From assembly GCA_022316685.1 (NCBI GenBank), contig JAKJHU010000082.1:2914001-2978000 (forward strand): 64,000 bases of DNA. Reading direction: 5' to 3'. This document shows, piece by piece, positions 22,617 through 35,724 of this stretch; within the stretch, counting starts at the first letter, position 1; every line of letters starts with the position of its first letter. Made by a program: the position numbers and the translations under genes. The notes beneath the pieces were generated by a model. The model did no database searches, had not been told where the DNA came from, and worked only from the letters and a program-made list of their open reading frames with translations. This DNA comes from Progne subis subis (lineage: Eukaryota > Chordata > Aves > Passeriformes > Hirundinidae).

Positions 22617-25600
22617 GATTAAATATCACAAAAAATAAGCATACTGGATTGAGTCAACACAGGTTTTAAACCTAGTTTTCTTTTAAATTTTCATTTCTAC
22701 TGCCTTTAGAAATCTGTTTATATCTTTACAGAAGATGTATTCATGTGGCTGACTTATAGTAGAGGAATGTAAGTTTTCAATATCTAGTCATGGTAAATAT
22801 TTGTTTAGCTGACTTATAATTAAATTGATCCATAAAAGTTTCATTATATTTTGAGAGTGAAGGTCTCACTGTAATGGAAAACTCCTTCCATGACTATTAC
22901 ATTCTAATCAGATTACTTATCTAATCCCACTCATTTATCAAGTGCATCAGAATTGATCTGCACCATGCAGGAGCTCTTAGTAATGTCTGAGGTTTTGGGG
23001 GGAGTATTTCTGCCTATTCTTCACCCCAGTTCTTTATTTACTGCAGACACAGAAAGAGCACTGGCTCTGTACAAACCTCTAATACCCACTGAAAGGGAAT
23101 ACGAGGCAGAATCACTCTTGAACATCAGTGTCTTTCTTGACATTAAAGTTGGAAAATGGAACAATTATTTTTGCATTAGCAAGTCACACTGACAAATTCC
23201 CTCTGCACCCTCTTCCTGTCATGCCAAAATGAATCATCAGCATCTTATTAAGGTGCCCAGGCTATTCCATAACAGTAATAAAGTGTAAATGTATCCCAAT
23301 TATTCATTTAATGACTTCATGAATATTCAGTATTAAGAAGCAGTAGCTGAGCTCACTACAGTGGGTTATTAAGGACACAGGCTGCATATCCCTTATTATT
23401 TCTGAGACGACTTAAGGTTTATTTTATCCAGACCTGTCCAGTGTTCATAAATGATAATTCACTGGGACAACACCCATTCTGTGACAGGTACCAAACCATA
23501 CAGTTTTAGTCCTCTCATTTACATATTTCTTGGGAGAGGATCTAATCTGATAATAAAACCAGATTTCAGGGAAAATCCAGTTTCTGTCTAAGAAATGGAT
23601 GATGGACCAGAATGACATGAAGTTGGACACTTACGGTATATTTCACCTGGATATCCAAAGCAGCAGGTACCAAAGGTTTCCTTGCACCTGCTCAACATCC
23701 AACGGGATGGTGCTGGCTCAAGTTTTGAAGAACAAGTTGGCACAAAAAATGCTCGGAAATGTTGCCATGGAAAACTGCTGCTGTGGAAGAGATGCCCCTC
23801 TTTAGGAATGACTGCCAGTGCACGTGTGAACTGCACACTTGCATGTGCATGCATTGTTCTCAATCTGCACTACTTGGTGCCGCGCCTTGCCCTGTGCCCG
23901 GCCGTCCTTGAGAGCAGAATCTTCTCCACATCTCCTCCAGAACCTTTGGAAACCCAGAGATTTCTGGCCAGAGATCCCTGTCAGTGTCAGGAGAGACTCC
24001 CCTCCTTCGCACAAGGCTCACAGAGGAGGGCTGGACAGCCTTGATAAGCTTATCGTCAGAAGGACACATTTTTGTTCAAAGAGCTGGCTAGTGCCCAGAG
24101 CAAGTCTCAGGTGGACGAGTGAGCTGCTAATCTCCTGACAGAAATGGAATTGCCAGTCTGGGAGGAGAAAGCGAGAGTGAATTTTGACAGAGCAGACCCG
24201 TTCTCCTCACTGAAGGGTCTACTACTATTATGGAAACCTGAACCCAACCCCAAAACTTCACAGAAAGAAATGGGAGCAGAGAGGACATGTCCTAGTGTGC
24301 TTTAAGGATAAAGATCAACTCCTGATGCATCTGAGTAAGGAGGAAACAGAGATTAACTCATAGCACCTGCATTGTTTAAATACTAAGGGGAACAGCTTTC
24401 ATACGTTCTGCTCAGCCTGTGGCTGATGTTCTTCAAAACAATGAACTCGTGAACACATGATCTGAAGGTAGCCTTAAGAAGGAAAGGAACCAGTTTCCAC
24501 AAATTTTGCTAGAGAGACTGTTTGAACCTAAGACTTCAACCTGAAGGCTTCAAGGGCAAGAGTGCTTGTGCACTGTCCAGTCCCTGGAGAGCTGAAAAGC
24601 CCAGGGTCTCACAGGTGTAGCAAAGCTCAGTTGTTTGCCACCAAGCCAGCCACAGTACACAGAGAATGCAAAGATGAAATAACATTTGTAAGCTGATTTA
24701 TGGTTATCTATTAATTTGACTTTGTCAGTCCTACAGATACACAAAGCGCAATGCCTTCCAAACACAGAAGCTGTCATCCTGTGAAATTGATGCTGGATTT
24801 GGACGGGTTGTCCTTGGGTTTTATTTTCTGGTTAACTGGAGAAAATGTTACTTTTACAAGGCATGCTCCCATGAGGATGCCTGAGAGTCTTTGAAAGCAA
24901 GGAGCAACAGGCTCTGTATGCACAGTTTGACTGCTTTAGCTTTTATGAAATAATCTTGTAACTTGAGACATGCCAAGGAACACTTCAAAGAAAATATTTA
25001 TTTTTAACTCAACTAAATCGGTGAAAAAGGCTTTTCCTACCCCAGCCACATATTCAAAGCACGTAAGGTTCAATTTCTTCTATCCTTCTCTTCATGAGAA
25101 GTGATTTGCTTTGCTTTAGGCCTCTGTGTTGAAGATTGACCCCAACTAAAGAGCCCCTAGTATGCTTTGGTGGCAATCTAACTCCATCAAGGTTGCGTTG
25201 ACTATGATTCCATCACTTCACTTCCTTGTGCAGCACCTTTCTGGGGCTCACTTGTTGAGGAGTTATTAACTACATATAAATAATATACCTACACTGTGGG
25301 AATCAGCACAACATCACCAGTGCAGAGGGGTTCAAAATGAGAAACTAAACTTTAGGGCCATGTCTTTGCAACGTGGATGTTTTGTATCCACAACTGGGGT
25401 TTGGCTTCCTAGAATTTATATTGTACAGAGATCAATGACAGCTTTGGGATGTCAGGAAGCTGGAAAATCTGCTCTAGGAGTTTAGGTGCTTAACTGCCAT
25501 TGTCTTGTTATGCAAATCCAGCTCTTAAGAGTGAATCATCCTACCTAAATTTAGCCATGTAAAAGCAGGCACTTAGTCTAAGTAGTTCTTTAGGTTTATG

Positions 25601-27356
25601 ATATTGTCAGAGAAAGATAATTCAAGGATCTGATGGCTTTTCCTGTTGGAGGTATTCGAGTTCCAGGGAAGAACACATTTTCACATTAATACTTTTATAT
25701 AAATGCATTAATAAATGTGTGTGTGCATATACATATACATTTTTATATGTTCTAAGCACAAAATCTATGTTTTACTCTTCGGTTTTAATTGGGGATGTGC
25801 AAAAAAGCAGAATTAAATCTGAGAAAGTCACCTGCTTGCTTGGATGCCATGATGCACAGGCATTCAAGAGGCTGCTCATTTCTAACCATCCCATCTGCGA
25901 CATCTTTCTCTTTTTAAATGGTTATGAAGACTGAAAGATTCTGTTCTCTGAGGATGTGCTCCAGTTTTTCGGTAGTTGGGAGGTTTGTCATGAGCAAGCT
26001 TAAAAGTCAAAGGGTTTAGGCTTTACTGAAAATACTTTATGCTCCTATAAGCTTTCCCTGTAATTTATGTGCAAGTGGCTCCAAATACACAGCTGAGGAC
26101 GTCGTCTGGGAATAGACTGAAATGTTATTTCTGGGGTATTGTATCAATGACTTGAGTCTTAACCTACGGGAGAGGGGATGAAGAAAGAGCATGATAAAAG
26201 TTGTCACTGTGATCAGGTTGGAGGCTCTGTGCCTACCAGAGACATTTCTTCACTTCCTGTGCCATTGCAATCAAGCCGTGTTCACTCCCCGAGATATTTG
26301 TGCGCAGCACCAAGCAACAGCGTAAGGAGTGTAATTCAAACGAAATATTTCCTAATTATTGTTCCATCTCGGTAATAAATACGAATGGCTGGCTTCTGTG
26401 CACACACAGAGATGCCCTGGGAAAAGGCTGGGATGCAGAAGTCAGAGGTATTTATTACTGAGCTGTGCAGCACGGCGAGGGCGTGTGCCAGCATCACAAC
26501 CCCTGCCTAGAGCGGATTCGCTGCTGGGGAGAGACAGGATCTGCTGACACAGCCTCTGCCAGGGAGGAGAGAGGGAGGTCTCAGCCCCACTGAGTGACAA
26601 AGTACTCTGGAATTAACAATGAAGGAAAGTTACCCATGGAAAGAAATCTAGTGCACATCAGTTAGCCCCCCAAAACTAAATGGAAGTACTTGAGTGCTCA
26701 ATGTGAAAACCAACTGAGTTCTTAGGCTTTTCACTGGTTTGAAGAACTTTCTGGAACTACAATTCAGAGAAGCATCTAATCTTTCTCAGAGCCTCTCTGT
26801 CACAAAATAAAGACTAGCTACTCTTTGGATTTTCCGTTTTCCCCAGATTTTTTGCTTCTCATAGCCATTCTGTCACTGCTTGGCTGAGCCCTCTGCTGCT
26901 GCTGGTTTGATCCTGACGGAACTGCAGGGATTTACCAGCCACCCTCACTGACATGTGCTGATGAAAGAACACGGTGCTTCAAAGCAGGACTTTTTAATCA
27001 CTTTCACCATCTTCTGTGCGGTGGCTCCAGGGAAGAGTGTAAGCGCTCCTTATGAATACCCACACAGGGCAGCTCAGAAATACTGCGAATGAAAGGAGAT
27101 CTGTACCCACACTAACATCCTGCAGTGTCACAGAACCCTGTCCAGAGCTCACCCAGGAGCTACAAAGGTCTTTGCATCAAACCCCCTGCCAAACCTCAGC
27201 ATTTCCCACTGACCACTGCAGACAAATGTCGCCAAATTTAAAACTGGAAATGCTGTAAATGTGATTTGCTTCTATATGTCAGCTTTAGGACACATACTGT
27301 GGCCACATGAGTGCCAAGTTTTGGAAGGCAGGTCATAGAAAATTAAACAAATCTAA
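22617..27356. other. No gene recognised; longest repeat-free stretch on the left
   Basis: Nearly 4.8 kb without any LTR, LINE or tandem array that I can see. Locally CpG-containing sequence at 23880-24060 has several overlapping open frames on both strands, the largest of 120 codons at 23682-24044. None has a recognisable domain or splice-bordered structure. It may be ordinary intergenic or intronic DNA. Confidence 0.45.
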
Positions 27357-27392
27357 TTATTCCAACCTAGTCATTCTGTGATTCTGTGATTA
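27357..27392 (+). mobile_element. CR1 LINE 3' tail remnant
   Basis: The motif TTCCAACCTAGTC is followed by ATTCTGTG repeated twice. This is the characteristic 3' end of chicken-repeat-1 (CR1) LINEs, whose tails are short ATTCTATG-type 8-mers instead of poly(A). Upstream similarity fades at once, so only the extreme 3' end of an old, 5'-truncated copy is visible. Confidence 0.6.
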
Positions 27393-27529
27393 GAGAGGGC
27401 TAGGAGCACTGTAGTGCACACAAAATTAAACAGCAGCTCTGTCTGAGACTCGAGGCAGCCAGGCAGGAGTTCCTTCAAGGTATTACAGCAAGTTTCAAAA
27501 AAATCCATCATCGCAAACAGTTTTAATTA

Positions 27530-27850
27530 TTTCCAGCCAAATGCCTGTAACCCTGGCAAAAAACCGATTATTGAGCAGGCTATTGATCTAGTCAGTAAAT
27601 AAATACACTTATGTCATCAGTAAGCTAGAATCCTCCTGGGTATAAAACCAAAATCTTAAGGACTACTAGTTATCCGACATATGATTTTAATTAGGATTTA
27701 TTGATTAAGGGTTTTTAAAAACAAATGGACTTTCTTGATAAAAGGCCTAGCACAGGATTTTCTGCAAAGTTAAATAATGTCTGACTCGCGATATAACAAC
27801 CTGTGACCCACATCCGAATTACTTTACTACGGAAGTTTGCTTCTTATTTC
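27530..27850. other. Candidate conserved noncoding element
   Basis: AT-rich unique sequence with several homeodomain-type cores (TTTTAATTAGG near 27685, TTGATTAAGG near 27700, ATTATTGAG near 27567). No repeat similarity and no long open frame were seen. This base make-up is common in developmental enhancers, but composition alone cannot show conservation. Confidence 0.2.
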
Positions 27851-28093
27851 AAGAGAAGAATGCAGGCAACATTTATTCTAAATGCCCTGGAAGTTTAATG
27901 CAGAGGGAGAAGGCCTCAGCTGTCAGAACCACGCAGGGAGTTGTTCTCAGTGCCTGGTCCTTGCCTAACCTGGGGGACTGCAGTGAGATAAAAAAAAAAA
28001 TAATGAAAGGAAAGAGAAGAAGAGCACAAGAAGTTCTTAAATGCTAGTTCTTTTACTGAGCTGGACATGAGATCAACCCTAACATCTCCTTAG

Positions 28094-28499
28094 TGCTGGA
28101 ACCCTGGGCACTGAGAATTCCAGGCTTTCTGTGCTCACAGGCACTGACCCCCAAGAAAACACTGCATTTGATCCAAGGCCTTGGAAAACGCTTCCAAAAT
28201 TGAGTGACAGCACTGGGATTGTGGGTGTGGAGTTTGAACAGAACTGTGTGATATCACAGGGTGGAAAACTTAGAGTTTAAGGGTTTAGAATATAGTAATA
28301 TATTTATATAAAGTAAGAAGGAGGTTTTAGGGTGGAGGTCAGTCCTTCTATTTCACCTTCTTCATGGGTCTGGGAGGTATTTTGTAACTGGATAGAAAAG
28401 TCTGCATTGTGGGCCATGGGTGGTTGGTTATTGGGTTAAAAGTCAAAATAATTTAGGTGTCATTTCATAATTGGACAGTTTATCCTTAAAAGGCCTTGT

Positions 28500-28530
<31 letters not shown>

Positions 28531-28690
28531 GAGACAGAGCCATTTTTAGTTTGCTAGCTAGAAGTGCTGCACAACTCATGGTTTGTGAGACTGTAATATA
28601 GATAAAAATTAATAAACATCTGAGTCCGAACAAGAAATGCTGTCTTAAGCATTTAATCCTGACTCTGCCAAAAACAAGATAAAAGCAGCA
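28094..28690 (+). mobile_element. Solo LTR, family D (ERVK-like), intact TSD
   Basis: It starts TGCTGGAACCCTGGGCACTG and ends AAAAGCAGCA, flanked by the perfect 6-bp duplication CCTTAG (28088-28093 and 28691-28696). It contains the GATATCACAGGGTGGAAAAC motif shared with family E. An AT-rich promoter-like stretch (AATATATTTATATAAAG, near 28300) and AATAAA near 28612 are also present. A GA-rich microsatellite (28500-28537) has grown inside it at a site where the copy at 61095 reads only GTAGAGAGATTGAGACAGAG. It is a solo LTR without coding sequence. Confidence 0.93.
28500..28537. repeat. (GA)n microsatellite inside family D LTR
   Basis: GA dinucleotides with two CA interruptions. The sister LTR at 61095 has just three GA units at the homologous spot, so the array expanded after insertion. 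Confidence 0.93.
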
Positions 28691-29523
28691 CCTTAGAGCC
28701 TACTATAGTTCAGTGCCTGCTGAAGGACTCTCCAGCAAGTCCCACCATTCCCAGGAGATGAGAGTCACAGGTTGTTCATGTCTGTGGGCTGAAGTCAGTC
28801 TGGGATTGATTCTCCGTGCTCAAGGTCAACCTGCACCCTTGAGCAGACTCATTTTAGCCCTCGTGCTAGTGTGGGTGACAAAAACACCTCTGGGTACTGC
28901 AGATGGCAGCGAGAACTGCCCGTGGAGGAGAAGCTCCATCAGAAGAAGCTCCCCATGGTTTCCATTATTTTCTGTAAAATGATTGCTCAAATCAAAGCCC
29001 AGCTCAAGGTAAACTATATGCACCTATGTTCCTCCTATGCTAAACTGTAACCAACACATTTATGCAGCCAAGAGCTTGGCCCTATTCACCAGCAGCTCAG
29101 GCAATTTTCCACACCTCAGGTGAAAGGCACAGCATCCCTCCCCTGCTCTCCCTGCTCCGTTTCCTGAGCAGCATTTAATATGATATACATACAGCTCTCC
29201 CAACCTAAGAAATAGATTGTTCATTTGCTAGTGTTACATTACAGCTAAAGATTTATCCTCTGAGGAGGAGATATTTCCTTTAAAAGTAACCATTTGTGTC
29301 ATAATCTTTTATCCACCCGAGTCAGGAAGTATCAGCAGTTCCTGAGATGCCTGTGGGGAGCCTCATGACTCTGCCTTCCAGGTAAAACTAATCCTGTTTC
29401 TTTGTGTCACACAAAAAAAAGCATATGACCACGCAAACCTCTGTGCAGCTCTATTAGAACCATTTACTCCAGAAAATTGATTGATGTCATTGACATTTTA
29501 TTTTTTTTTAAAGTATTTTAAAG

Positions 29524-29557
<34 letters not shown>
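29524..29557. repeat. 34-base A homopolymer
   Basis: An uninterrupted A run. The right side continues as CCACCAAAAACAAAAC, similar in composition to the A/C tracts further right. No retroposed gene body is visible to its left. Confidence 0.95.
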
Positions 29558-29559
<2 letters not shown>

Positions 29560-31789
29560 ACCAAAAACAAAACTCCAAAGATCTCCTGACGCTTGAGTGG
29601 CATAAATATTCACTAGACCATAAGAGACTCTAGTCTAGTTGCTTTAAATTCAATTATGTCATTGTCTGCACCAGAATGACAGGGGACCAATAAAATGCCT
29701 GGCATACCTGGGTGAGGGAGAGAGGGAGCTGGCTGCCTCACTGGCAGTGCTCTGCAGCATGAAATGGGGCTGTGTGAGCCTGTGCACTTGGCTGATTGCT
29801 TTGCCTTTACCAAGTGCAACCCCACGTCTAAAAGTCACCAGCAGAGAGTGAAAACTTCAGTGCTGTCACATTAATTTCCTTCCCACTGGGTAATTATAAA
29901 CGAGGCTGTGGGCTGGTTTATTGTCTTTTTCTTAGTTCAGCTAAAACCGTGTAAACATTCCTGACAGTGTCTCAGAGGGGCAGCTCCATCCCTCCGCACT
30001 GGGGAGCAGAAATGTGGAGCAGCATCAGAGCAGGGGCAGTGACCTCACTACAGCTCCAGAGAGGATCAGCCAGCTGCCTGAAAGCAGGAATGGCTCTTCA
30101 GCGTGAAGTCAAAACTGCTCTAAAAGCAGGAAAAATATTTTCTTTCAGAACAAACCAGAAGCTTTGATCTCTCCCACAGCAGAGAAAACCCAGTAAATTT
30201 CCCTTACAAACCAATTCTTTCTTTTTTCAATTCTGAAAACAAAAGCACATCCCAAGACTTATCTGAGACCTGATTTCTGGATGCCAAAATCTTAGACGAG
30301 TCCAGGAAAAAGAGCAGCTCCAATGCTTGATGGAAGTCAGTCTAGCCAAGGGTGGGTTTGGGATTTCAGAGGCTTGCTCGTGCGCAGCGCCGTGCCCAGC
30401 TCAGGGGTGCCCAGCTCAGGGGGCAGCCATCACGGTCCTGCCCTGGGCTCACGGAGCCTCCAGAGCACCAGGTCCTGGCCTGGGGGCCAGGCAGGGTGTG
30501 GGGACCACCAAGGCTCTGTCCCAAGCTGCACAGCCCTGAGAGATTCCCTGGTGGGGACGCACACCTGGAGAACAAGCTCAGTCTTACACACACGTGCTGT
30601 CGAGTTCAGATGCTGTTTCATCGAACATCTCCCACCTCTGGCCCTTCCCGCTCCAACATGCAGCCAGGCAGGCTCACTTAAAATCCCAGCAGCGACAATG
30701 GGACCTCCAAAATAAACCCTCGGAGTGAGTGGGCAGTTCCCAGCCTGCCCAGAGCCAGCTGTCCTTCCAGGAAACCACGGTGATGGCTGGCAGCTGCATG
30801 GTTTAAAAATTACATTTACCCCAGTTCATGTCAATAATATCTCCTTAACTGCTAGCAATGGTGTTTGGGTGCCTGGATGCTTTTCTCTCGAACAGGTTTG
30901 CCCTTTAGAACAATTTATATCCGTTTGCTTCAGAGAGAAAACAAATTGTAATGCTGGGTAATGTTTGCTAATTACCCACACCAATTAAATACACTTTTGA
31001 ATGGTGTTGGCTTCCAAACCAGTACATAAACCAGCAGCTAACTTATTTTTTAGCTCTGAAAAAGAGCTGAGGATCAGAACACAATGATTATTCTCTTCAT
31101 TCCCCGGGGCTGGCTGCTGTGCAGGTGCTGAAAGATATTAAACACACTCCTGACCTAGAAATGGGAATGAGATTGTGCAGGAGTGGCCCCAAACCCAGCC
31201 CTAACACACTAAATTTAGCCCCAAAATTTACACAAATAGTTTTTCAGCCTAATTGCAAACCATAGCAGCTGCCTCAAATGTGTCTTGTAGGAAATGATGG
31301 GACAGAATTATTCCAGCAGAACCTCCTGGACCTGGTGCTGATGACACGAGCAGAGACACAGAGTCCATTCTCCTATTTGGCTTCTGCTTGTCACAGAGAG
31401 TTACAAATAATTTAGATTGTCTTGCAAATAAAACCTAAATGACATGTGACAGTCCAGTTAAAAACCACTAAACGGTGTGATTTTTGCTTCAAGAAGTGGA
31501 GAGAAGACAGAAAAGGAGTCAGCTGAGAAACTTGAGTCATGACAAAACAGAGAGCTGGGGCAGCAACCCTGCCAAGGCCAGCAGAGCAATCGAGAGATAT
31601 CCCTGCAGTGATTCTGCTGCTGGGAGAGGAAGATAAAACATTGCTGCTGGCTCGAAGTGGCTGTGAGACTCCTGGCCTGGTGTGCAACCCCTGCTCCCCC
31701 CTGCAATCCACCACCTTCATCATCACCTACCCCAAAATGAACCAGAATGGCAGAGGTGGCCACAGTGCATCACATTTAAAGCAGAGAAC

Positions 31790-31997
31790 AGACAAAAAAA
31801 GGCCAAAAAAACCCCCCCAAAAAAACCAAAAACAGAAAGAAAGGGAAAAAAAAAAACCAACAAAAAACCCACCAAAAAACACCAAAAAAAACAAACAAAC
31901 CCCCCCCAAAACCCCCCCCAAACAAACAAACAAACAAACAAACATAAAACCCAAAAACAACAACAAAAAAAACCACAACAAAAAAGAAACCCCACAA
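31790..31997. repeat. A/C-only low-complexity tract 1
   Basis: About 200 bases made almost entirely of A with C runs of 2-9. It includes a short (CAAA) array near 31920-31944. G and T are nearly absent. The tract explains overlapping Lys/Pro/Asn/Thr-rich frames on plus and Phe/Gly/Trp-rich frames on minus, which are artefacts. Confidence 0.95.
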
Positions 31998-32763
31998 TGA
32001 TTTGTTACTTGATTCTGAATTAAGAACAGAATAGTTCTTTGATTATTACTACTGCTAGGATTTCTATTCAAATGATTTCCCACAGCTCTGTTATGGGCAA
32101 GAGGCAGGAGAGAGAAGAAGGAAAAAATGATAATAACAATAACAAAAAAAGCCAGCACAGGCTGTTCTAGTCCTTTCAAAGCCCAAAGTAATCAGCTGGC
32201 CATCTCTCTGAGCAGGTGTGATTGGGGAGAGGAAACCAAATGTTTTTACTTTTCCTTTTTAAATTGTAGGACATATAATTGTGTCCTTTGTTGTATACAG
32301 TGCTCCATCTCTCCTGCTTTAAATCACATATTGATGCTTCTTTCCAAATAGCTAAGGGGCCAAGCCTTAAAATAAAAATCTGGACAGTCAGAGTGATTAT
32401 TACACAAGGTTCCACAGGCCTTGGCACAGAACATTTGCATTACAAAAAGCTATAAAAAATAAATATTTGGTTTTCTCTGAAGTACCAGAGCATCTTTATT
32501 GCAAACACTTTTTTTTCAGCAGCCTTTCTATAAGTGACATATCACCTTTACCGTTTTCTCCCCTTGTTAGTCTCTGGGTTGAATTAGAGGCTCAGACAGA
32601 GGGATTTTAGTTGGAGTGAGACAGCAGGAAGACGTCCATGTAACATCAAGAGAAAGTTTGATGCTGTATGTAAATAATGAAGCTTTCTTCTCTTTTAGAC
32701 TGCAGTAAAGAGAATACTACAGAATTTCTGTTCCCATTTTGAATGGGTAAATGTGAGGATTAC

Positions 32764-33152
32764 TGTTACCCTGGTTTTTCTGAGTTTTTTAAAGCTTTTT
32801 GAATTTTCATAAAATGGAGTCAGATCTTCTAGTTACTGTAGAATATTAGAAGCAGTTCTACCTTTTCCCATAGATGTAACATAAACAAATCCTTTGTTTT
32901 TCATTCTCTGTCCTTTGTTTGCATATTTCTAACCTGAAAACAGTTGTAACTGACAGTTGGGCTAGCCACTTGGCTGAAAGGTGAAAAACCCCAGAAGCCA
33001 ATCTTCTGCTAGACCCACAAATGTATAAAAAGTAAGAAATAAACAAAGAGGCTCGCTCTCTCCGCCTGGACTCAGCCTTGAGCCGGATCGGAGGAACCTC
33101 TTCCTAGAAAATCTTTCTCTCCGTGTGACCTGCTTTGTGTGTCTCAGTAACA
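32764..33152 (+). mobile_element. Solo LTR, family B (ERVK-like), intact TSD
   Basis: It starts TGTTACCCTGG and ends TCTCAGTAACA. The perfect 6-bp duplication GATTAC flanks it (32758-32763 and 33153-33158). It shows the same tight TATAAAAAG / AATAAA spacing near 33025-33040 as the copies at 14597 and 62541. It differs from them by scattered substitutions and small indels. It is a solo LTR. Confidence 0.95.
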
Positions 33153-33158
33153 GATTAC

Positions 33159-35332
33159 AGGACTCACATCCATCCTTGCACAGGGAGAGCACAGCCCGTG
33201 CCCACGCGATGTGGGTAACATCCAAATCACACAGAAGCCACAAACAGCCCTATGCGAGCTGCAATTCTCTTCAGCCTTTGGTTTTAGGTTTTCAAGAATG
33301 TTGCCAAATTACAATCAGGCAATGTGACTGACAGCAGTCCTTGCATTGCCTTCTGAGGGAAATGGGCTGGGCAGGGGCACGATGCTGGGCTGGGGATGTG
33401 GTCTGTGACTTCCCCAGTGGATTAATCCAGCGGCTCCAGCACTTTGCCTGAGCTGTAAAGGCCTGTCCCCAGCTCCCCAAATTACAGGATTTTACAGAAA
33501 AGGTGGAACCTGGTAGATAAATGATGTCTGAGGAGAGAGGTGCTCCTGCAGATGTTCCTACAAGAATGAGGAGTGACACAAAACCTTGCTCTCTGCGGCC
33601 TTAGTGCTCCCAAGCAGGTCTGATGGAGACTGCACAAGACCTGCAGAAATATTTCGTCTCAGCTTTTTTCTCCCCCTCTTTTTAAAGTACAAATTAAACA
33701 CCAAAGCACACTTTGATGTGGAGTGAACTTTCCCTTTGTTTAATGATCTGTGAGTTTGTTCCATCCCCCCTTTTGCTGCTTGTTAACCAAGAGCAGCACA
33801 ACTCTTTACTTCTACAGCTGCCAACCAAACTGGCTTTAATAACAACCTGCCCTGGGCCCGTCCCCCTCCCTCCATTAGAGCCTGTTCCTTATCAAGAACA
33901 CACTTTCATCAGGTTGGCTAAAAATAACAGAGTTCACAGCATGATTTTAGAATATATGAAATTTCCATCGGCCTGCTTTCACCTTCCTTACTTTGTACAT
34001 CCTCCACGTATTTCCTGCTGGCCTCTGGTGGCTGAAGAACACCAGAGATGGGAAGGACATGGAGTCCAGTCTACCCCTTAAATGACACAGCCTTGTCAGA
34101 ACTGATTTTTGCCAAAGCCAGGCACTCCAGCTGAGCGCTCAGCCTGGAGTACTCCCACACTGACCCCACACATCCAGCTAGGCTGTGGAGGAAAGTTAAT
34201 TAATTCCACCACCACAAAATCCAGAGTTAAGGTATATTTTCATCACTCCCTGATATTAACCTTAATATGAATGTGCTTCATTGCAAGAAAAGGTGAAAAA
34301 AAGACTTGAAGTCTGAGCCCTGGTTTTCAGTGTAACCAATATTTTTTCTGTTATCAGAACAATTTAAAGAAACCTAAAGAAACCCACAAGGTGCCGGCTG
34401 TGCCAACAAGTGCTATAAACATGGCACAAAAGATGTATTTTCAGAGCTATTGGGAGGTTTGCCATGCTCTAATCAAACTGGTTCTTTATTCCTTTAGAAA
34501 ACTTCAGCTTCCCTCTAACCTCAAATTACAAAATTGCTGCAGCAGCCTGCAGAGGCTTTTAAAATATAATTGTACATTTGGATAGAGAAGGAGGAGATAG
34601 AGGAGAGCACCCATTTCCCTGGGGTAGTTTGGCCTTAAAAACTTATTGAATGTTTTGGTTAGGCTGGAGCACTGTTCTTTTGTCATAAAAAAGCAAGGGT
34701 GAAATCCTGGTTTTGTCGAGGTCAGTGAGCAGTTTGCCACTAGGATTCAGAGGGGCAGGCACTCTGTCTGTCCCTGGAGCTTTTCAGAGAACTCTCTACA
34801 TGAAGTTGGATTGCTGAAAGAAAAACAGAAGGACAGGTGTTCTGGGTGTCCAACCCCACCCCGAGGCTTTAAGACATCCCCAGGCAGTGGGGGGAAAGCC
34901 TTTCCTGTGCCTGCAGTCTCAGCATCAGTAACGGGACAGATTTCAGAGCTCTGTCCCCCTTCACAGCCACCCTACACCAGCTGCTGGCTGGAAATGATGC
35001 CACAAAATGACTTGGGCTTTCCCAAGCAGCTGGACTTGGTAAATTGAGCTGGAAGGCCTCCCTGACCCCCTGGCACACCACTGGCTGTGCCCATCGCTAT
35101 CCCTGCCCTCCAGTTTTCACTGAAGAGAACTTTCAGCACTGTTCACAAACACCATTGCTGTAGCTCAGCCTCCTTTATTTTTCTGGGTCCCTCTCCCAGG
35201 AAAGTCTTACTTGTATTACTTAAATGTATGACATAGAAAACGTAAAGAAAGGAATACTGTTTCAGATATTGCTCCATGTTCTGCCATGTGATCCAAAGGG
35301 GCCTCCTGAAAATTTGAGATGATGAAGAATGC
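33159..35332. other. No gene recognised
   Basis: Unique-looking sequence. Several open frames of 60-120 codons, such as plus 33713-34081, show no domain and no splice context that I can defend. No repeat family was recognised. Confidence 0.45.
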
Positions 35333-35400
35333 TACAGTGGGTCCGGTTGGATGGGACCACCGTGGGTCACCTGGTCCCACCTCCCTTTCTCCAAAGATGT
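35333..35400 (-). mobile_element. Possible CR1 LINE 3' remnant
   Basis: The phrase CCGGTTGGATGGGACCACCG followed by CACCTGGTCCCACCTCCC resembles the complement of a CR1 3' untranslated end (GGTTGGAAGGGACC...ATCTAGTCCAACCCCC). The match is short and diverged, and no 8-mer tail is visible, so this could be chance. Confidence 0.35.
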
Positions 35401-35719
35401 GACCTCCAGCTGTGTGCAGCCAGAATCCTGTCGCTGCACTTGGATAACAGGGCTGCCACCACAGCCCACTGAATTCACAGCTGCAGGAATGGCAGCTCTG
35501 GGCTGGATTAAGCTTTTGAGGGAACGCTTCGAGCGTTAAGGCCCGTGAAGCACTGTTCCATATGCAGTCAGAATCCCGTGTATTTTGAGGCTATTACACT
35601 TGGACACCCCTTCTTCTGAGCTCAGGTCCAGGTGTCTTTCACAGAGGCACCACAGCTCAGAGGTGTGGCCTCCTTCAGAGATGCAGAACACAGAGCATCC
35701 CTCAGCAGATTGCCCAGCC
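35401..35719. other. No gene recognised
   Basis: Short unique-looking gap between the possible CR1 remnant and the family F LTR. Confidence 0.5.
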
Positions 35720-35724
35720 ACTCA

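Larger units (their letters stand above)
28697..32757. other. No gene recognised; simple repeats
   Basis: Unique-looking sequence with a 34-base A run (29524-29557), a GC-rich patch at 30330-30700 and a long A/C-only tract (31790-31997). The patch holds a 15-bp tandem duplication GTGCCCAGCTCAGGG near 30395-30425 and overlapping open frames of up to 130 codons. No frame shows a domain. Confidence 0.45.

Noticed and set aside
23682..24138. Three overlapping open frames of about 99-120 codons in a locally GC-richer patch
   Set aside because: Frames overlap in different phases, have no domain and no splice context; expected where local GC lowers stop-codon frequency.
31539..32179. Plus and minus open frames of 90-153 codons with Lys-rich and Phe/Gly-rich tails
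   Set aside because: They are produced by the A/C tract at 31790-31997.
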